A stretch of 64,000 nt of DNA, taken from positions 992,001 to 1,056,000 of the forward strand of contig JAGPYM010000006.1 of assembly GCA_020736575.1 (NCBI GenBank), written 5' to 3'. Shown here piece by piece: positions 9,776 to 18,918 of this stretch (the stretch's first letter is position 1; each line of letters begins with the position of its first letter). The notes under the pieces were generated by a model. That model worked only from the letters and a program-made list of their open reading frames with translations, searched no databases and was not told where the DNA came from. The DNA is from Thelonectria olida. Its lineage: Eukaryota; Ascomycota; Sordariomycetes; Hypocreales; Nectriaceae. The position numbers and the translations under genes are program-made.

Positions 9776-12700
9776 GGCGAAGGCGTCGGTGCGGTGGTGG
9801 CCGCGGTGGTGGGTTTGGGTCGATTCGTATGTCGTCGTGGCGGCCGTGGGTTGGCTTGGAGGAGGATAAGAAGTGGTAAAAGGGGAGAAATGACGGCTAA
9901 GTGAAACACTTGAAGACGATGGATTGCTGGCCCGGGGCCGCTCGCATGATGGGGGACAGTAAAACGACCTCCCAGCGAAACGCAGAAGGAATGGAGTTGA
10001 GGTGAGGTGACGGCCCGGGGGAGGGGTTCGAGTCGGGTTGGCGAGTGATGGTTTAAACTTGAAACCTGGGCCGATCGAGGGTGCGTGGGTGCGTGTGTGC
10101 GATGATGCAGCCGAGTTGGGTGCTGCGCGCCGGTGGTAGTGAATGAGAGGTCCGGGCTGGCGATGTGGCACTGCGGAGAGGCCGAGAAGGAGGGAAAGAC
10201 GCAAGAAAAAGGATCCAGGTAGAGGCTGGCTGTGTGACCCCAAAAGACACAAGCGGTGACGGCAGTCAGTTGCTGCAACGTCGTTGGAGATGGTGAGGAG
10301 TACTTCGTTCGTACTGGAGGGCCAGTGCCGCAAGGAGTAAAGACGTCCGGGGTGGGATTTGATCTGGTTCGGGCCCAAGTTCAAGTCGGGGATGAGTGAT
10401 GATGGTGAAGGGGTTCAAGTTGCAGGGGTCGTGGCGGGTACCTCACTACTTCATGAAATGGGCAATTATGGAGTAACTACTTCATAGACTATTCGCACCT
10501 ACATTAACATGGGTATAAGGGGATGAATGGGCATCAACTGGCTATAGAAAATGAGTGCTTAACTATTTTCCTAACTGATTGCCGCCGACTGCGAAGGACA
10601 ATGATGACTTGGTCGGACATGTCCTGGTTGTTGCTGGGGTACAAGCTCTTGATGAGGACGTATTGAAGTTAATAGCTCCCATATTGAACCACCAAACAAC
10701 CTGACCTGAGGCATAACTTTCAACGAGACCCCTTATTACTCCCATGCACAAACAAGCCGCCGCTGATCAAAGACCATGGTTCACAGTTCTCGTCAGCCCC
10801 CTCCCGAAATGCGCACTCGCTCACCCAGTCAGACGTCAGGGAATGGTTATGCACGAAGATGCGCCCACAGCAGAGATGCATCGACCTGCCTACTTTAGGC
10901 GACGCCATCATGGCATTGGCTGGCTGATAGCCGTATTGAGTGGGGTGTGCAGTGGACTGTACGGCGCCAGTAACATTGGATTGGGTCTTTGTTCCTTGAC
11001 AGTGCATTAAGGGTGGTGGGAGCGCAAATGATGGCGCCAAACCCCCGGTCATGGTGTGGAAGTGAGTGACGAACAGGTTAGAATGGCGTTGATGGAATGT
11101 CAACTATTAATTATATTGGTGCTGCTCCGCGATGCCAGAAATAATACCTCCTCGAGGCAAATGCCACGAGCACACGACTCATATAACCTGGCACACCTCT
11201 CACCCAAATACACCTACACGTATCGAATTCCATCATTTCCAGCGGCCTTCTTCCACAGACCTTCCCGTCCGCCCTTGTTCATCAACTCCAACTCCTAGTC
11301 TAGGCCGTCATTCATCTCTCAACAGAACTCTTCTCCAGTAAACCACAAGAAAAAGTTTCGCTTCTGCATCATCATCGGCTCATTTTCTCAACTCCAGGCT
11401 TCCTAGGTTTACTCCGTACTGCAGGAAGACTCCGATCACAGGTAGTGACAAGCCAATTTGATGTCACGACCAAAACCACAGTTTGTTCAGTTCAGAGTTT
11501 ATTGTTTGCCTCGAGTAAAACCTTTTCTACCAGACGTACAAATACCTCGAAAATCCTCCTCGAACACTTCATTCATCTCAATCCCCATGTCCATCCCACC
11601 TCTCCCGTTCCCTCGTGTCGCGCCTCCAGCCCACAAATCAACATGAGCGAAACTTCGATTTCTTCTTCACACCACCAGACAAGCCGGCAAATGCAATGAA
11701 AAAAGAAGATCGCGCGCCACCTGGAGGAAGTGTAATACCAGGGACCGGATGAAATAAAACAAAAATTTTACCGAGGAAACTAAACCATGCTGGCACTCCG
11801 AGGGGTTAGTCGCCTCACGCAGACTCGGAGGAGACCAACACCCACCACCACTCTTGAGCGTGATGATGGGCGGTTACATCAGCACTCAAGATGTATGAAA
11901 AGAAAAGAAAGAAAACGGCCCAAAAGGCGGCGGAGAGAAGGGTCTTTATAGCTGTCGACATGTGTCATAGTTCCTCCCCCCTCTGCCTTGGTGTAAATTC
12001 AGAGGATGGAAGGAACAGCGTCAACATGAGCATTGCGGAAGGTGAGTCCAGGTTTTGCACCGCAACTGACATGAAAAGGCTGGAGTCATCCATCATTTCA
12101 GGTAGGTAAGGACCTGCCTGACCTTCGTCGGAGGACAGGCTGATGATGACATACCCACACAAGGAAGGACCGACGACGACGCATCAGCTCACACGAGCAG
12201 ACACGATGACGCTCGGCAACTTTGACTTCAGCCTCTCCGGAAGGTACGAAACATCAATCTGGGCATAACACCGACACTAATACTGGCTCTCTTAAGTCGG
12301 GAAGGGACGGCAAAAAGGAAGAGACGACGACCAGACGGGACCGAATCGAGCAGAGAAACAGCTTCCTCTGCCTTGGCCGGGAAGGGGGGTTTACGGCATA
12401 ACCTGAGAACGGAACGGACAACATTGAATGGAGGATTACGGGGGTTTCGGAGCAGAGGCTGGGTGATAATAATGTTGGGAGAAAGATATTTGAGCTGGAA
12501 TCAACTACATGGTACTACACTTGGGACTTACAAGACAAGCGAAGCAGCTCACATCACTCGCGCCATGAACAGTTCCTCTCGAATCTCTGGTGAATCAGCA
12601 CGCCAAATGAAGAAACCCAAAACAATTCTATGACAACGCCCAAACAAAAACCCTGAGCTCATGTAGCCCACCGGCCACCAAATGCTTCGAGACGTATCAT

Positions 12701-13067
12701 GTCAGACATTTTGAAGGACATGCTTTGGTTGCTCCAAATGGCTGCCCGTGTGATTGTGCCCGGCGGGGCTAAGAATAGGCCTAGAATGGAGTACTATGGC
12801 TTGCACGGGTGCCGCCCAACGCCCACGTAATCCCCAGGCCCACACCTGCCTGGCAGCCTCCACTGTACCAATCCGAGTGACAATGGATCCGACCTCCAGA
12901 CGGGGACCGGTCCCTCCGCAAAAGAAGCCATCACCATCGTTTGCCCGGCTTAAAGGGGCCCGGCAACGCCACCAAGCAACACTTCCCCTCCCAGGCCTCG
13001 TCGACACAAAGCACTCGACTTCTCGTGTGCGACAGCGTCGATCACGGCTGTGTTCCTCCGCGCCGTC
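9776..13067. other. Long divergent intergenic region with formin leader
   Basis: About 3.3 kb lies between the formin start and a plus-strand gene at 13068. The first 600 bases (9776-10384) form a pyrimidine-rich leader on the minus strand with no in-frame ATG. A transcript-like plus-strand stretch at about 11200-11760 is listed separately. From 11760 to 12700 the sequence is purine-rich and without credible coding potential; 12700-13060 is GC-rich promoter-like DNA for the downstream gene. I recognise no RNA gene or repeat family. Confidence 0.4.
11200..11760 (+). other. Possible untranslated transcript or micropeptide gene
   Basis: From about 11200 to 11640 the plus strand is strongly C/T/A-rich and G-poor, like leaders of highly expressed fungal genes (for example TCATCTCAATCCCCATGTCC), and ends in CACAAATCAACATGAGC, a good start context. 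The ORF opened there (11643-11699) is only 18 codons (MSETSISSSHHQTSRQMQ). A-rich motifs (AATAAAACAAAAATTTT, about 11753-11770) that could act in 3' processing follow. This could be a micropeptide mRNA, a non-coding RNA or the leader of a gene whose body I cannot find. RNA reads would be needed to support any of these. Confidence 0.2.
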
Positions 13068-13679
13068 ATGGGTTCCACCGTCTCCGTCATCAAGGTCAGC
13101 GACACCACTATCCCAAAGACGCCAGCGCCACGCCTGCTAACACTCACCTTCGCAGACTCTGATAGTCCCTGCCGTCATATCGCTCCTCATCTTCGTCCTC
13201 CTCACATACATCCTCATCCCCGCCTGGCGCCACTACCGCAACCGCTACTCGCAATATCTCCCGCTTGACTCGCTCTCAACGCAAACCACGACCCTCCGCC
13301 AGCGCATCGCCGCCCGCCTCACCTCCATACCCTTCCCCGTCCGCTGGCGCCCTGAAGGTTCCCTTGTCTTCGCTAGCAGAGCTAGTTCCGATGCCGGCCT
13401 CGACGACGATGATGACCTCGACGGCGAGGAGCTCGGCCACGTCCACGAAGACACCTGGCGCGTCATGGACAGGGAAGCCCAAGGTGGACGGGCTGACAAC
13501 ACCAGAAGGCTGAGTAGAGAGTAAGTAACTCGTGCGCACCTATATCAATTACATCAATTGAGACGCTGTGACCTGCCGCATGTACTAACAATAACCTCCC
13601 AAGTCTTGAAGAAGGCTTTAGGGATGACAGTGACGACGAACCAGAACGGCTCGTTCGAAGTGCAAATATTAGAAGATAA
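13068..13679 (+). CDS. Small single-pass membrane protein, function unknown
   Basis: Exons 13068-13094, 13156-13520 and 13604-13679 join in frame to 155 codons. Intron 1 is 61 bases (GTCAGC donor, TTCGCAG acceptor); intron 2 is 83 bases (GTAAGT donor, TACTAACA branch site, CCCAAG acceptor). The first exon has only nine codons. Residues about 10-32 form a strong transmembrane helix (LIVPAVISLLIFVLLTYILI) followed by a basic Trp-Arg-His-Tyr-Arg patch, so the short N-terminus probably faces the lumen or outside and a C-terminal tail of about 120 residues faces the cytosol. The tail is acidic and probably disordered (DDDDDLDGEELGH; DDSDDEPERLV near the end). I recognise no named family. The clean splicing supports a real gene. 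Confidence 0.7.
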
Positions 13680-13990
13680 TGATCTAATGAATAGTCAGCT
13701 CGGACAAAGTTTTCTCGCACAAGAGTTCCAAGTCTCGTATCGTTCACATACTGAAGTGCACTAGCATCACAAGGCAACGGCATCGCGGAATAAAGAAAAA
13801 GAAATCAGTAATCTCGCTCCATTCCCAATCCACGAAAACAAGTTCCTAACTGCGCTACCTGTACCGTCTTCCAAACTATTAGTAAGACTAATGTTTCGCC
13901 GCTTTCTATTGCAATGATTTCCTCATCCGCCATCAAAACGCATCTGCTGTTCTCTGTCGTTTTTGTTTTCGCATAGCTGAGCCCTCGCTC
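13680..13990. other. Convergent 3' intergenic region
   Basis: Just over 300 bases between the small membrane-protein gene and the minus-strand RING-like frame. AATAAAGAAAAAGAAATC at about 13789-13806 resembles a polyadenylation region for the plus-strand gene. Nothing else is recognisable. Confidence 0.4.
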
Positions 13991-15562
13991 TCATACAACC
14001 CTGCTTCTCCCTTCAGTTTCACTCTCACTACTGGTTTGTTCTTCGGGGCCTTCTTTGGCAGCGTCTTCTCGATCGCTAGCGCGTTTCTGGAGTTTCTCGA
14101 ATGATTTGAATTTCTTGTCGAGCCATCGTTGATGTTTTTTGCTCAGGTGATTTTCCGTCATTCGAAATAGCTTTGAGCAGATTTGATCTCGCATGGCGAC
14201 TCTCCGCCATATCGCCCACGACCCCCACTTGTTCGTCTTTTGTTGGCATCTTGCGACTCTCCGTACTTTTCTCGAGCCCTTTTCCGAATGGCAAAACTCG
14301 CAGTCCAGGGGCAGGTTCTCGGCTGTGGTATCAGTGAAGTTTTGAGGAGGGGGTTCTGTCCGTGGTATCGTCCTGTGCCGGCATTCGTGTCGAAGAAAAA
14401 TGCAGTTGCCTCTCGGACACCGTGAGTAACCCCCGTTGACAAGCCCCTTGAAGAGACACACGTGTCCAAATGCGTGGCCACAGGGGAGATATGCCTTTAC
14501 CTCTGCTTTCTTCCACCGAGGTGACACTTGCCCGAACGGCACTTTGCAGATTCTACAGGAATTGAGATCCTCCAAGACAGCAGTCTTGGTGGGCTGGTCG
14601 TTATCGGCAGGGTTTAGGTTGGAGCCCTCTAGGATGGTGTCTATGAAAGACTTGATAGCCTGGTATTTGTCCAGAGAATCTAGAATGTTGTCCTTGAGCA
14701 CACACTCGATAGCAATCTTGACAGCCTGGTATTTGCTTAGAGAATCTTCGTCCTGGTCCTCTGGGGCAAGTCTGACGATCTTGAGCTTCACGATAGGTTG
14801 CGCAGGGTCTAGGTCGGAGCCGTTTATGATGGGGTCCAGGAGAGATCTGATAGCCTGGTATTTGTCCACAGGGTCTGAATAGGGGTGTTCTAGGATAGCC
14901 TCAATGGCAGTCCTGGTAGTGCGGAATTTGGCTAGATCAGCATCTTCAACGTCATCATCCCCTATCACAGGTTCCTTCTCCAGATCAGATTGTCCAAAAG
15001 TTGTCGAAGTAGGGTCTGCACGCTCAAGATCCCCCCACCTAAGCGTTGGACTATCGCGATCGATGGGCATAGGCGTTGTGCAGTCTGGATCAACTATTCC
15101 GGGTTCTGGGCCTTGGAGGTCACTTAATCCTAGCATTGCGCCTTGAATATCAGCCGATCCAGCTTTTCTACCGCCGAATTGAACATCGGAAGGTTGAGGT
15201 GGCAAGCCATCGTGACCAGAATCATCTAAATTGCGCTTTTCTCGACATCCCTCCAGGGGGTTCTCTTGGAGCTTCTCCAGAGCCTTCTTTGGAGACTTCT
15301 CTCGAGTCTTGTCTGGAGTCTTCTCTGAAATCTTTTTTGGGGCCTTCTCTGGAGTCTTCTCTGGGGAATCCTCTTGGTGGTTCTCCAGAGCCTTCTCTGA
15401 ACCGTTCTCTGGAGCCGTCTCTGGGGAATCTTCTTGTCCATTCTCTGGAGGATTCTCTGCGGGGTCCTCTGCAGGGTCATCTGGAAAGTGATAAGCTTTG
15501 GCGTCGTCCTCCGCCATGGCCAAAGTAGTGAGGCGGGAAGGCTCTCTGATGAAGAGACCCAT
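13991..15562 (-). CDS. RING-like zinc-finger protein (3' part of a split frame)
   Basis: A 523-codon frame starting with ATG at 15562. N-terminus (about 20-105): Lys/Glu/Pro-rich imperfect repeats of the type EKTPEKAPKK. Middle: three degenerate repeats containing KYQAI/KYQAV followed by (R/K)xxx(D/E) helices. C-terminal third: a zinc-binding module, Cys-x2-Cys, then LPCGHAFGHVCLFKGL, then CPRGNC and further Cys/His pairs (ECRHR, CEFC), which resembles RING-type modules in lineage-specific fungal proteins. RING proteins are usually ubiquitin ligases, but activity here is not demonstrated. The same frame continues upstream for over 350 codons, interrupted only by TAG at 15572-15574 and TAG at 15908-15910. 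It may therefore be the tail of a longer, disrupted gene and its ATG may not be the native start. Confidence 0.55.
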   Translation of the reverse strand: MGLFIREPSRLTTLAMAEDDAKAYHFPDDPAEDPAENPPENGQEDSPETAPENGSEKALENHQEDSPEKTPEKAPKKISEKTPDKTREKSPKKALEKLQENPLEGCREKRNLDDSGHDGLPPQPSDVQFGGRKAGSADIQGAMLGLSDLQGPEPGIVDPDCTTPMPIDRDSPTLRWGDLERADPTSTTFGQSDLEKEPVIGDDDVEDADLAKFRTTRTAIEAILEHPYSDPVDKYQAIRSLLDPIINGSDLDPAQPIVKLKIVRLAPEDQDEDSLSKYQAVKIAIECVLKDNILDSLDKYQAIKSFIDTILEGSNLNPADNDQPTKTAVLEDLNSCRICKVPFGQVSPRWKKAEVKAYLPCGHAFGHVCLFKGLVNGGYSRCPRGNCIFLRHECRHRTIPRTEPPPQNFTDTTAENLPLDCEFCHSEKGSRKVRRVARCQQKTNKWGSWAIWRRVAMRDQICSKLFRMTENHLSKKHQRWLDKKFKSFEKLQKRASDREDAAKEGPEEQTSSESETEGRSRVV

Positions 15563-15571
15563 TCTGGAAAC

Positions 15572-15907
15572 CTATCCCAGCTTCCTTTTTCGAATGGCGG
15601 GGACTTCCCGGGGGACGAGGGGCCACTGAATGTCCTTGCGTCTTTTCTTTTTCCTTCTAGCCTCGGCATTGCTCTCGTCCACGGTGTTGCTCTCGTCCAC
15701 AGTGTTGCTCTCGTCCACAGTGTTGCTCTTGTCCACCGTGTTGCTCCCACTTTTGCGCCTTTCCCTATCGGCACAGTCTCTCTCAGTTGCCTTCTTCATA
15801 TTCTCACAGGCTCTGGCGGTTTTCTCGCGGGCCCTGGCGGCGTTCTCACGGGCCCTGGCAGCGTTCTCCCTCCGTTCGATCTCCTGTATGAGTGTCCTGG
15901 AGCGCTC
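15572..15907 (-). pseudogene. Middle segment of the split frame (between two TAG stops)
   Basis: This 111-codon stretch is in the same frame as the ORFs on both sides and is bounded by in-frame TAG at 15908-15910 and at 15572-15574. It encodes an Arg/Glu/Ala-rich segment (IERRENAARARENAARAR) predicted to be helical or coiled coil, then four SNTVD(E/K) repeats and a basic tail. Coding-like composition carries on across both stops with no frame change, which fits nonsense mutations in a formerly continuous gene better than three independent genes. Confidence 0.45.
15668..15739 (-). repeat. 18-base tandem repeat, four copies
   Basis: Four consecutive 18-base units (plus strand GTTGCTCTCGTCCACAGT and near copies) encode six-residue SNTVDE/SNTVDK units on the minus strand. 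Two units are identical; the outer two differ by one or two bases. Confidence 0.85.
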
Positions 15908-16591
15908 CTAATTTGCGTTGCTGGGACCTCCTCCGCTGCGACCTCCTCTGCTAGGACCTCCATTGCTGAGACCTCCATTGCTGAGACCTCCATTGCTGAG
16001 ACCTCCATTGCTGAGACCTCCATTGCTGAGACCTCCATTACTGAGACCTCCATTGCCGACCTCGGGGCTCCACGATACTCTTCGTTGTCCAGAACTTCTG
16101 GAGCCCGTGCCTTCGTAGTCAGGCCCTTTGCCTTTGAGAGCGCTCCTGAGCGGGCGGTTTTTGTTTTTGTCGCTCATGCCTACAGAGTTAGTCCCTTTAT
16201 CAACGACTGAGGTGATTTCATCGTCGTTATAGTTCGCAGGTCTATAGTCGACCCCTTTGCCTTTGATGTCGCGCTTGGCCACGGTGCTACTCCAGGTGCC
16301 CATATTGTCTTCCGCATTATCGACAACTCCAGCAGTTTCATTGCCTGTGATATCGTCGTATTTACCGCTCATTTTATCGTATCTGCCGCCTGTATCTCCA
16401 TAGTCAACCCCTTGTTCTTTGTTGTCGCTCTTGGTCACGGTGCTGCTGCATGTACCCATGTTGTCTTCCGCATTGTCGACGGTTTCGGTGTTTTCGTTGT
16501 CCGTGGTGCTATCGTTGGTACTGCTGGTTGTTCCAATGTCGGACCCCGTGGCTTCATCCGTCCCCGGGGAGGCATTTTGCATTTCTGACAT
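15908..16591 (-). CDS. Low-complexity protein (5' part of a split frame)
   Basis: The frame starts at ATG 16591 (MSEMQNASPGTD; an in-frame ATG at 16684 is also possible) and ends at TAG 15908-15910. It is rich in Asn, Asp, Thr, Gly and Ser and shows an internal duplication: NAEDNMGTCSSTVTKSD and NAEDNMGTWSSTVAKRD, each followed by a (K/Q)GVDY motif. The last third is built from the 15-base tandem repeat coding GGLSN. No recognised domain, membrane span or signal peptide. The same reading frame continues past the stop into the middle segment and then the RING-like part. Confidence 0.4.
   Translation of the reverse strand: MSEMQNASPGTDEATGSDIGTTSSTNDSTTDNENTETVDNAEDNMGTCSSTVTKSDNKEQGVDYGDTGGRYDKMSGKYDDITGNETAGVVDNAEDNMGTWSSTVAKRDIKGKGVDYRPANYNDDEITSVVDKGTNSVGMSDKNKNRPLRSALKGKGPDYEGTGSRSSGQRRVSWSPEVGNGGLSNGGLSNGGLSNGGLSNGGLSNGGLSNGGPSRGGRSGGGPSNAN
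15931..16065 (-). repeat. 15-base tandem repeat coding GGLSN, about nine copies
   Basis: Six contiguous units of CATTGCTGAGACCTC (plus strand, 15961-16050) are identical except for one C-to-T change on the coding strand in the sixth. Two decayed units precede and one follows. Near-identity suggests recent expansion by slippage or unequal exchange. Confidence 0.9.
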
Positions 16592-16684
16592 CTTATGAAA
16601 GATTTGAGAAACGTGATCCTCCTTCGTAATGGTGAAGGCAGTTCGTAATTTGTTGAGAACGAAAATATGGAGCAGCAAATGCAT

Positions 16685-17188
16685 TTAGGCCTCTGGGGCG
16701 TACAAAATAATAGTGATGATATTGATGAATGGCTTGGTTGGCTCGGGTCAAAGAGTGCAAGGCATAAACTGAGAAGATGGGAGAACATGGAGACGACGAT
16801 TGTCTTCATGCTGATTTAACGTCGGCAGGCGCCTCTCCTTCCTTCCTTGGGTGCAAGCAACGGAGAGCAGGATCTGGCGAGTACCTACCTATGGAACGCG
16901 TGAGATGGTGACTTCCTTCTAAAAAATGGTGTATTATCGATAGGTACCTATGCAAATGGTGTTGCACTTCCACCAGTCTATGACCAACCGCGATTCCTTC
17001 CTGCCTGCCGATTTTAGATCAACCCCACCGAAACTTCACTCTACAAGCTTACCTACCTAGGTACACCATTCAAACGTCACCACTACCACTGACGACGACG
17101 ACGACGACGACGCTCTTTCTTTCCTCACTCTACGCGTCTTCTTTCTTCATCTGCGAATAACTGCCTACCATCTATAGAAGGAGGAAAC
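16685..17188. promoter_or_regulatory. Divergent intergenic region upstream of hus1
   Basis: About 500 bases with repeated TACCTA/TAGGTA words (GAGTACCTACCTATGG about 16879, ATAGGTACCTATGC about 16940, CTTACCTACCTAGGTACACC about 17049). Next to the hus1 leader is a (GAC/ACG)n microsatellite at about 17091-17112, then a T/C-rich leader. Which words are functional cannot be told from the sequence alone. Confidence 0.45.
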
Positions 17189-18336
17189 ATGCGATTTCGT
17201 ACTGAGCTCAAAAACATTCGCACTTTTGCAAGTCAGTTCCACCCCTCTTCCTTTCACTTCTTCTAGTAATGCTCACCCTCCTGCAGAACTCACAGCAGCC
17301 CTCTCTTCCCTCGAAAAGATCGCCTGGTTGCGCTTGAGCGATGATACCGCTCGCTTCACCGTCATTCCCGATATGGGATCTCAAGTCTGGGCGTATGTAA
17401 TTTGTCTCTCCGCGTGATGGGAGGCTGCGTGACAGGTGGATATTTGGCTGACAGCTCCGAAACAGCTCCCTTGCCATGGACTTCATCTTTGACAATTACA
17501 ATATCCAGTCTGCAGAGGCTTCCAACACTATCAATCTTGAATTGCCTCTCCAGCCCCTCCAACGCGCCCTCAAATCAGCACTCAACAGCATTTCCGCCTC
17601 ACTCCGCCTCACCAAGAAAGATGGCTTACCCGTGTTGTCCATGACCATCACCACCAATACCACAACGAGCGGTCCAAACGCTGCCGGCATGGCAAAACCC
17701 TCTGCTACCGGTGATGATCCTTTTGACGATGACGAGATGTTTCAGCCCGAGCACCTTGAAACTTCCCTCCGCCGCGATCACGAGAAGATCATCACGCAAG
17801 ATATTCCCGTCCGCGTGCTCCACCCTGAAACTGTTGAGACCATCATGCAGCCCAAGGTTCGTGAGCCGGACGTCCATATTCAGCTACCACCCTTGCTCCA
17901 ACTCAAAGCCATTTCCGACCGCTTTACCAAACTTGCCCTGGCCTCCAACTCATCCGCTGGCACTTCTACGTCTAAGGCTCCCAAGCTCGAATTGAGCGCC
18001 AACATGCACGGTGGCCTGCGTCTTCGCATCGCCACTGAGACCACCGACATCTCCAGTGTCTGGTCTAACCTTGAAAATCCCGAAATGGATCCAGCTCAGC
18101 TCGACTGTCCCGTCTCAGACCACCCGAGTACCAAGTTCCGTGAGGACGGTCCCGATAGATGGGCAACCGTTCGCGTCGACGGCAAGGACTGGAGCAGAGT
18201 TTTGAGCGTCGGCCGACTCGAGGGCCGAGTCATTGCTTGCTTCGCCGACGATCATGCTCTAATTCTCTATGTATACGTGCCTCAGTATGACGATGCCTCT
18301 GGTGAGGATTCTGTTGTTACGGTGTGGCCCCTTTAG
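17189..18336 (+). CDS. hus1: Checkpoint clamp subunit Hus1
   Basis: Exons 17189-17231, 17287-17392 and 17466-18336 join in frame to 339 codons. The introns are GTCAGT...CTGCAG and GTATGT...CTGACAGCTCCGAAACAG. Hus1 forms the Rad9-Rad1-Hus1 ring, a PCNA-like clamp loaded at DNA damage to activate checkpoint kinases in the nucleus. Family features: the start MRFRTELKNIRTFAKL, the block EKIAWLRLSDDTARFTVIP, then IFDNYNIQSA with NTINLELPLQPLQRALKSAL, and a C-terminal sheet region ending HALILYVYVPQYDD. An acidic, low-complexity linker (about 115-135, DDPFDDDEMF) interrupts the fold, as is common in fungal orthologs. The protein is somewhat longer than the human one (about 280) because of such inserts. 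Confidence 0.93.
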
Positions 18337-18918
18337 TAAACCGTACTGGCCTCTACTAACATCTTGCAGTATTATGTTCAGTCATACAGCGCTTAGTCAA
18401 GCGCGCATAATGATTCACGACTCTGATTTACGGCGTTGGGGACTTTGGCGACATAGATAGCATCGTAATGGTTGTAACGTGTTGGCAGGATACTTGTTGT
18501 AACAGGCAGTCTTGAAGCATGCTCTGCAATGTGAATATAGTATCATGACTGAAACATCTTGACTGAGGATGCATTAACCATTTCTATCTTATTCCATAGC
18601 TTCGTGCTCGCAAACCGTATGGGGTCTCGACAGTGCACTAGTGTCTAATTTCGGGTTTGATCCAAAAGAACAATTAAAACAAAGTACCTCCTCCTGTCCA
18701 AAGCATACAGCCGCAACAAATTACAACCACTCCAGCCTCAACGTTCCTCCGTTCAGTGCGGCTGTACGCAAAATTACACGAAAAAGATGGAAGAAAAATC
18801 TATAGTACAGAGTCACCTGGGTCCAAAGACCCAAACCCGCTCAAAGTAACGCCAAACAAATAGTGTTTCACACTGATGTTGCACAAAACTACCATTTGCT
18901 TCCCAGAGTAATCCATTT
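18337..18918. other. Convergent 3' intergenic region hus1 / sec16
   Basis: About 580 bases between converging stop codons, presumably both 3' UTRs. AGAACAATTAAAACAAAG at about 18667-18684 is a possible plus-strand processing region. No coding, RNA-gene or repeat signal was seen. Confidence 0.4.

Noticed and set aside
15908..16041. Intron removing the first TAG of the split frame
   Set aside because: The only reasonable donor (GTAATG) exists because of one variant repeat unit; the resulting 134-base intron would shift the frame away from the downstream coding segment.
15434..16210. 258-codon plus-strand ORF across the tandem repeats
   Set aside because: Simple consequence of repeats whose lengths are multiples of three, which stay open in several frames; no other coding sign.
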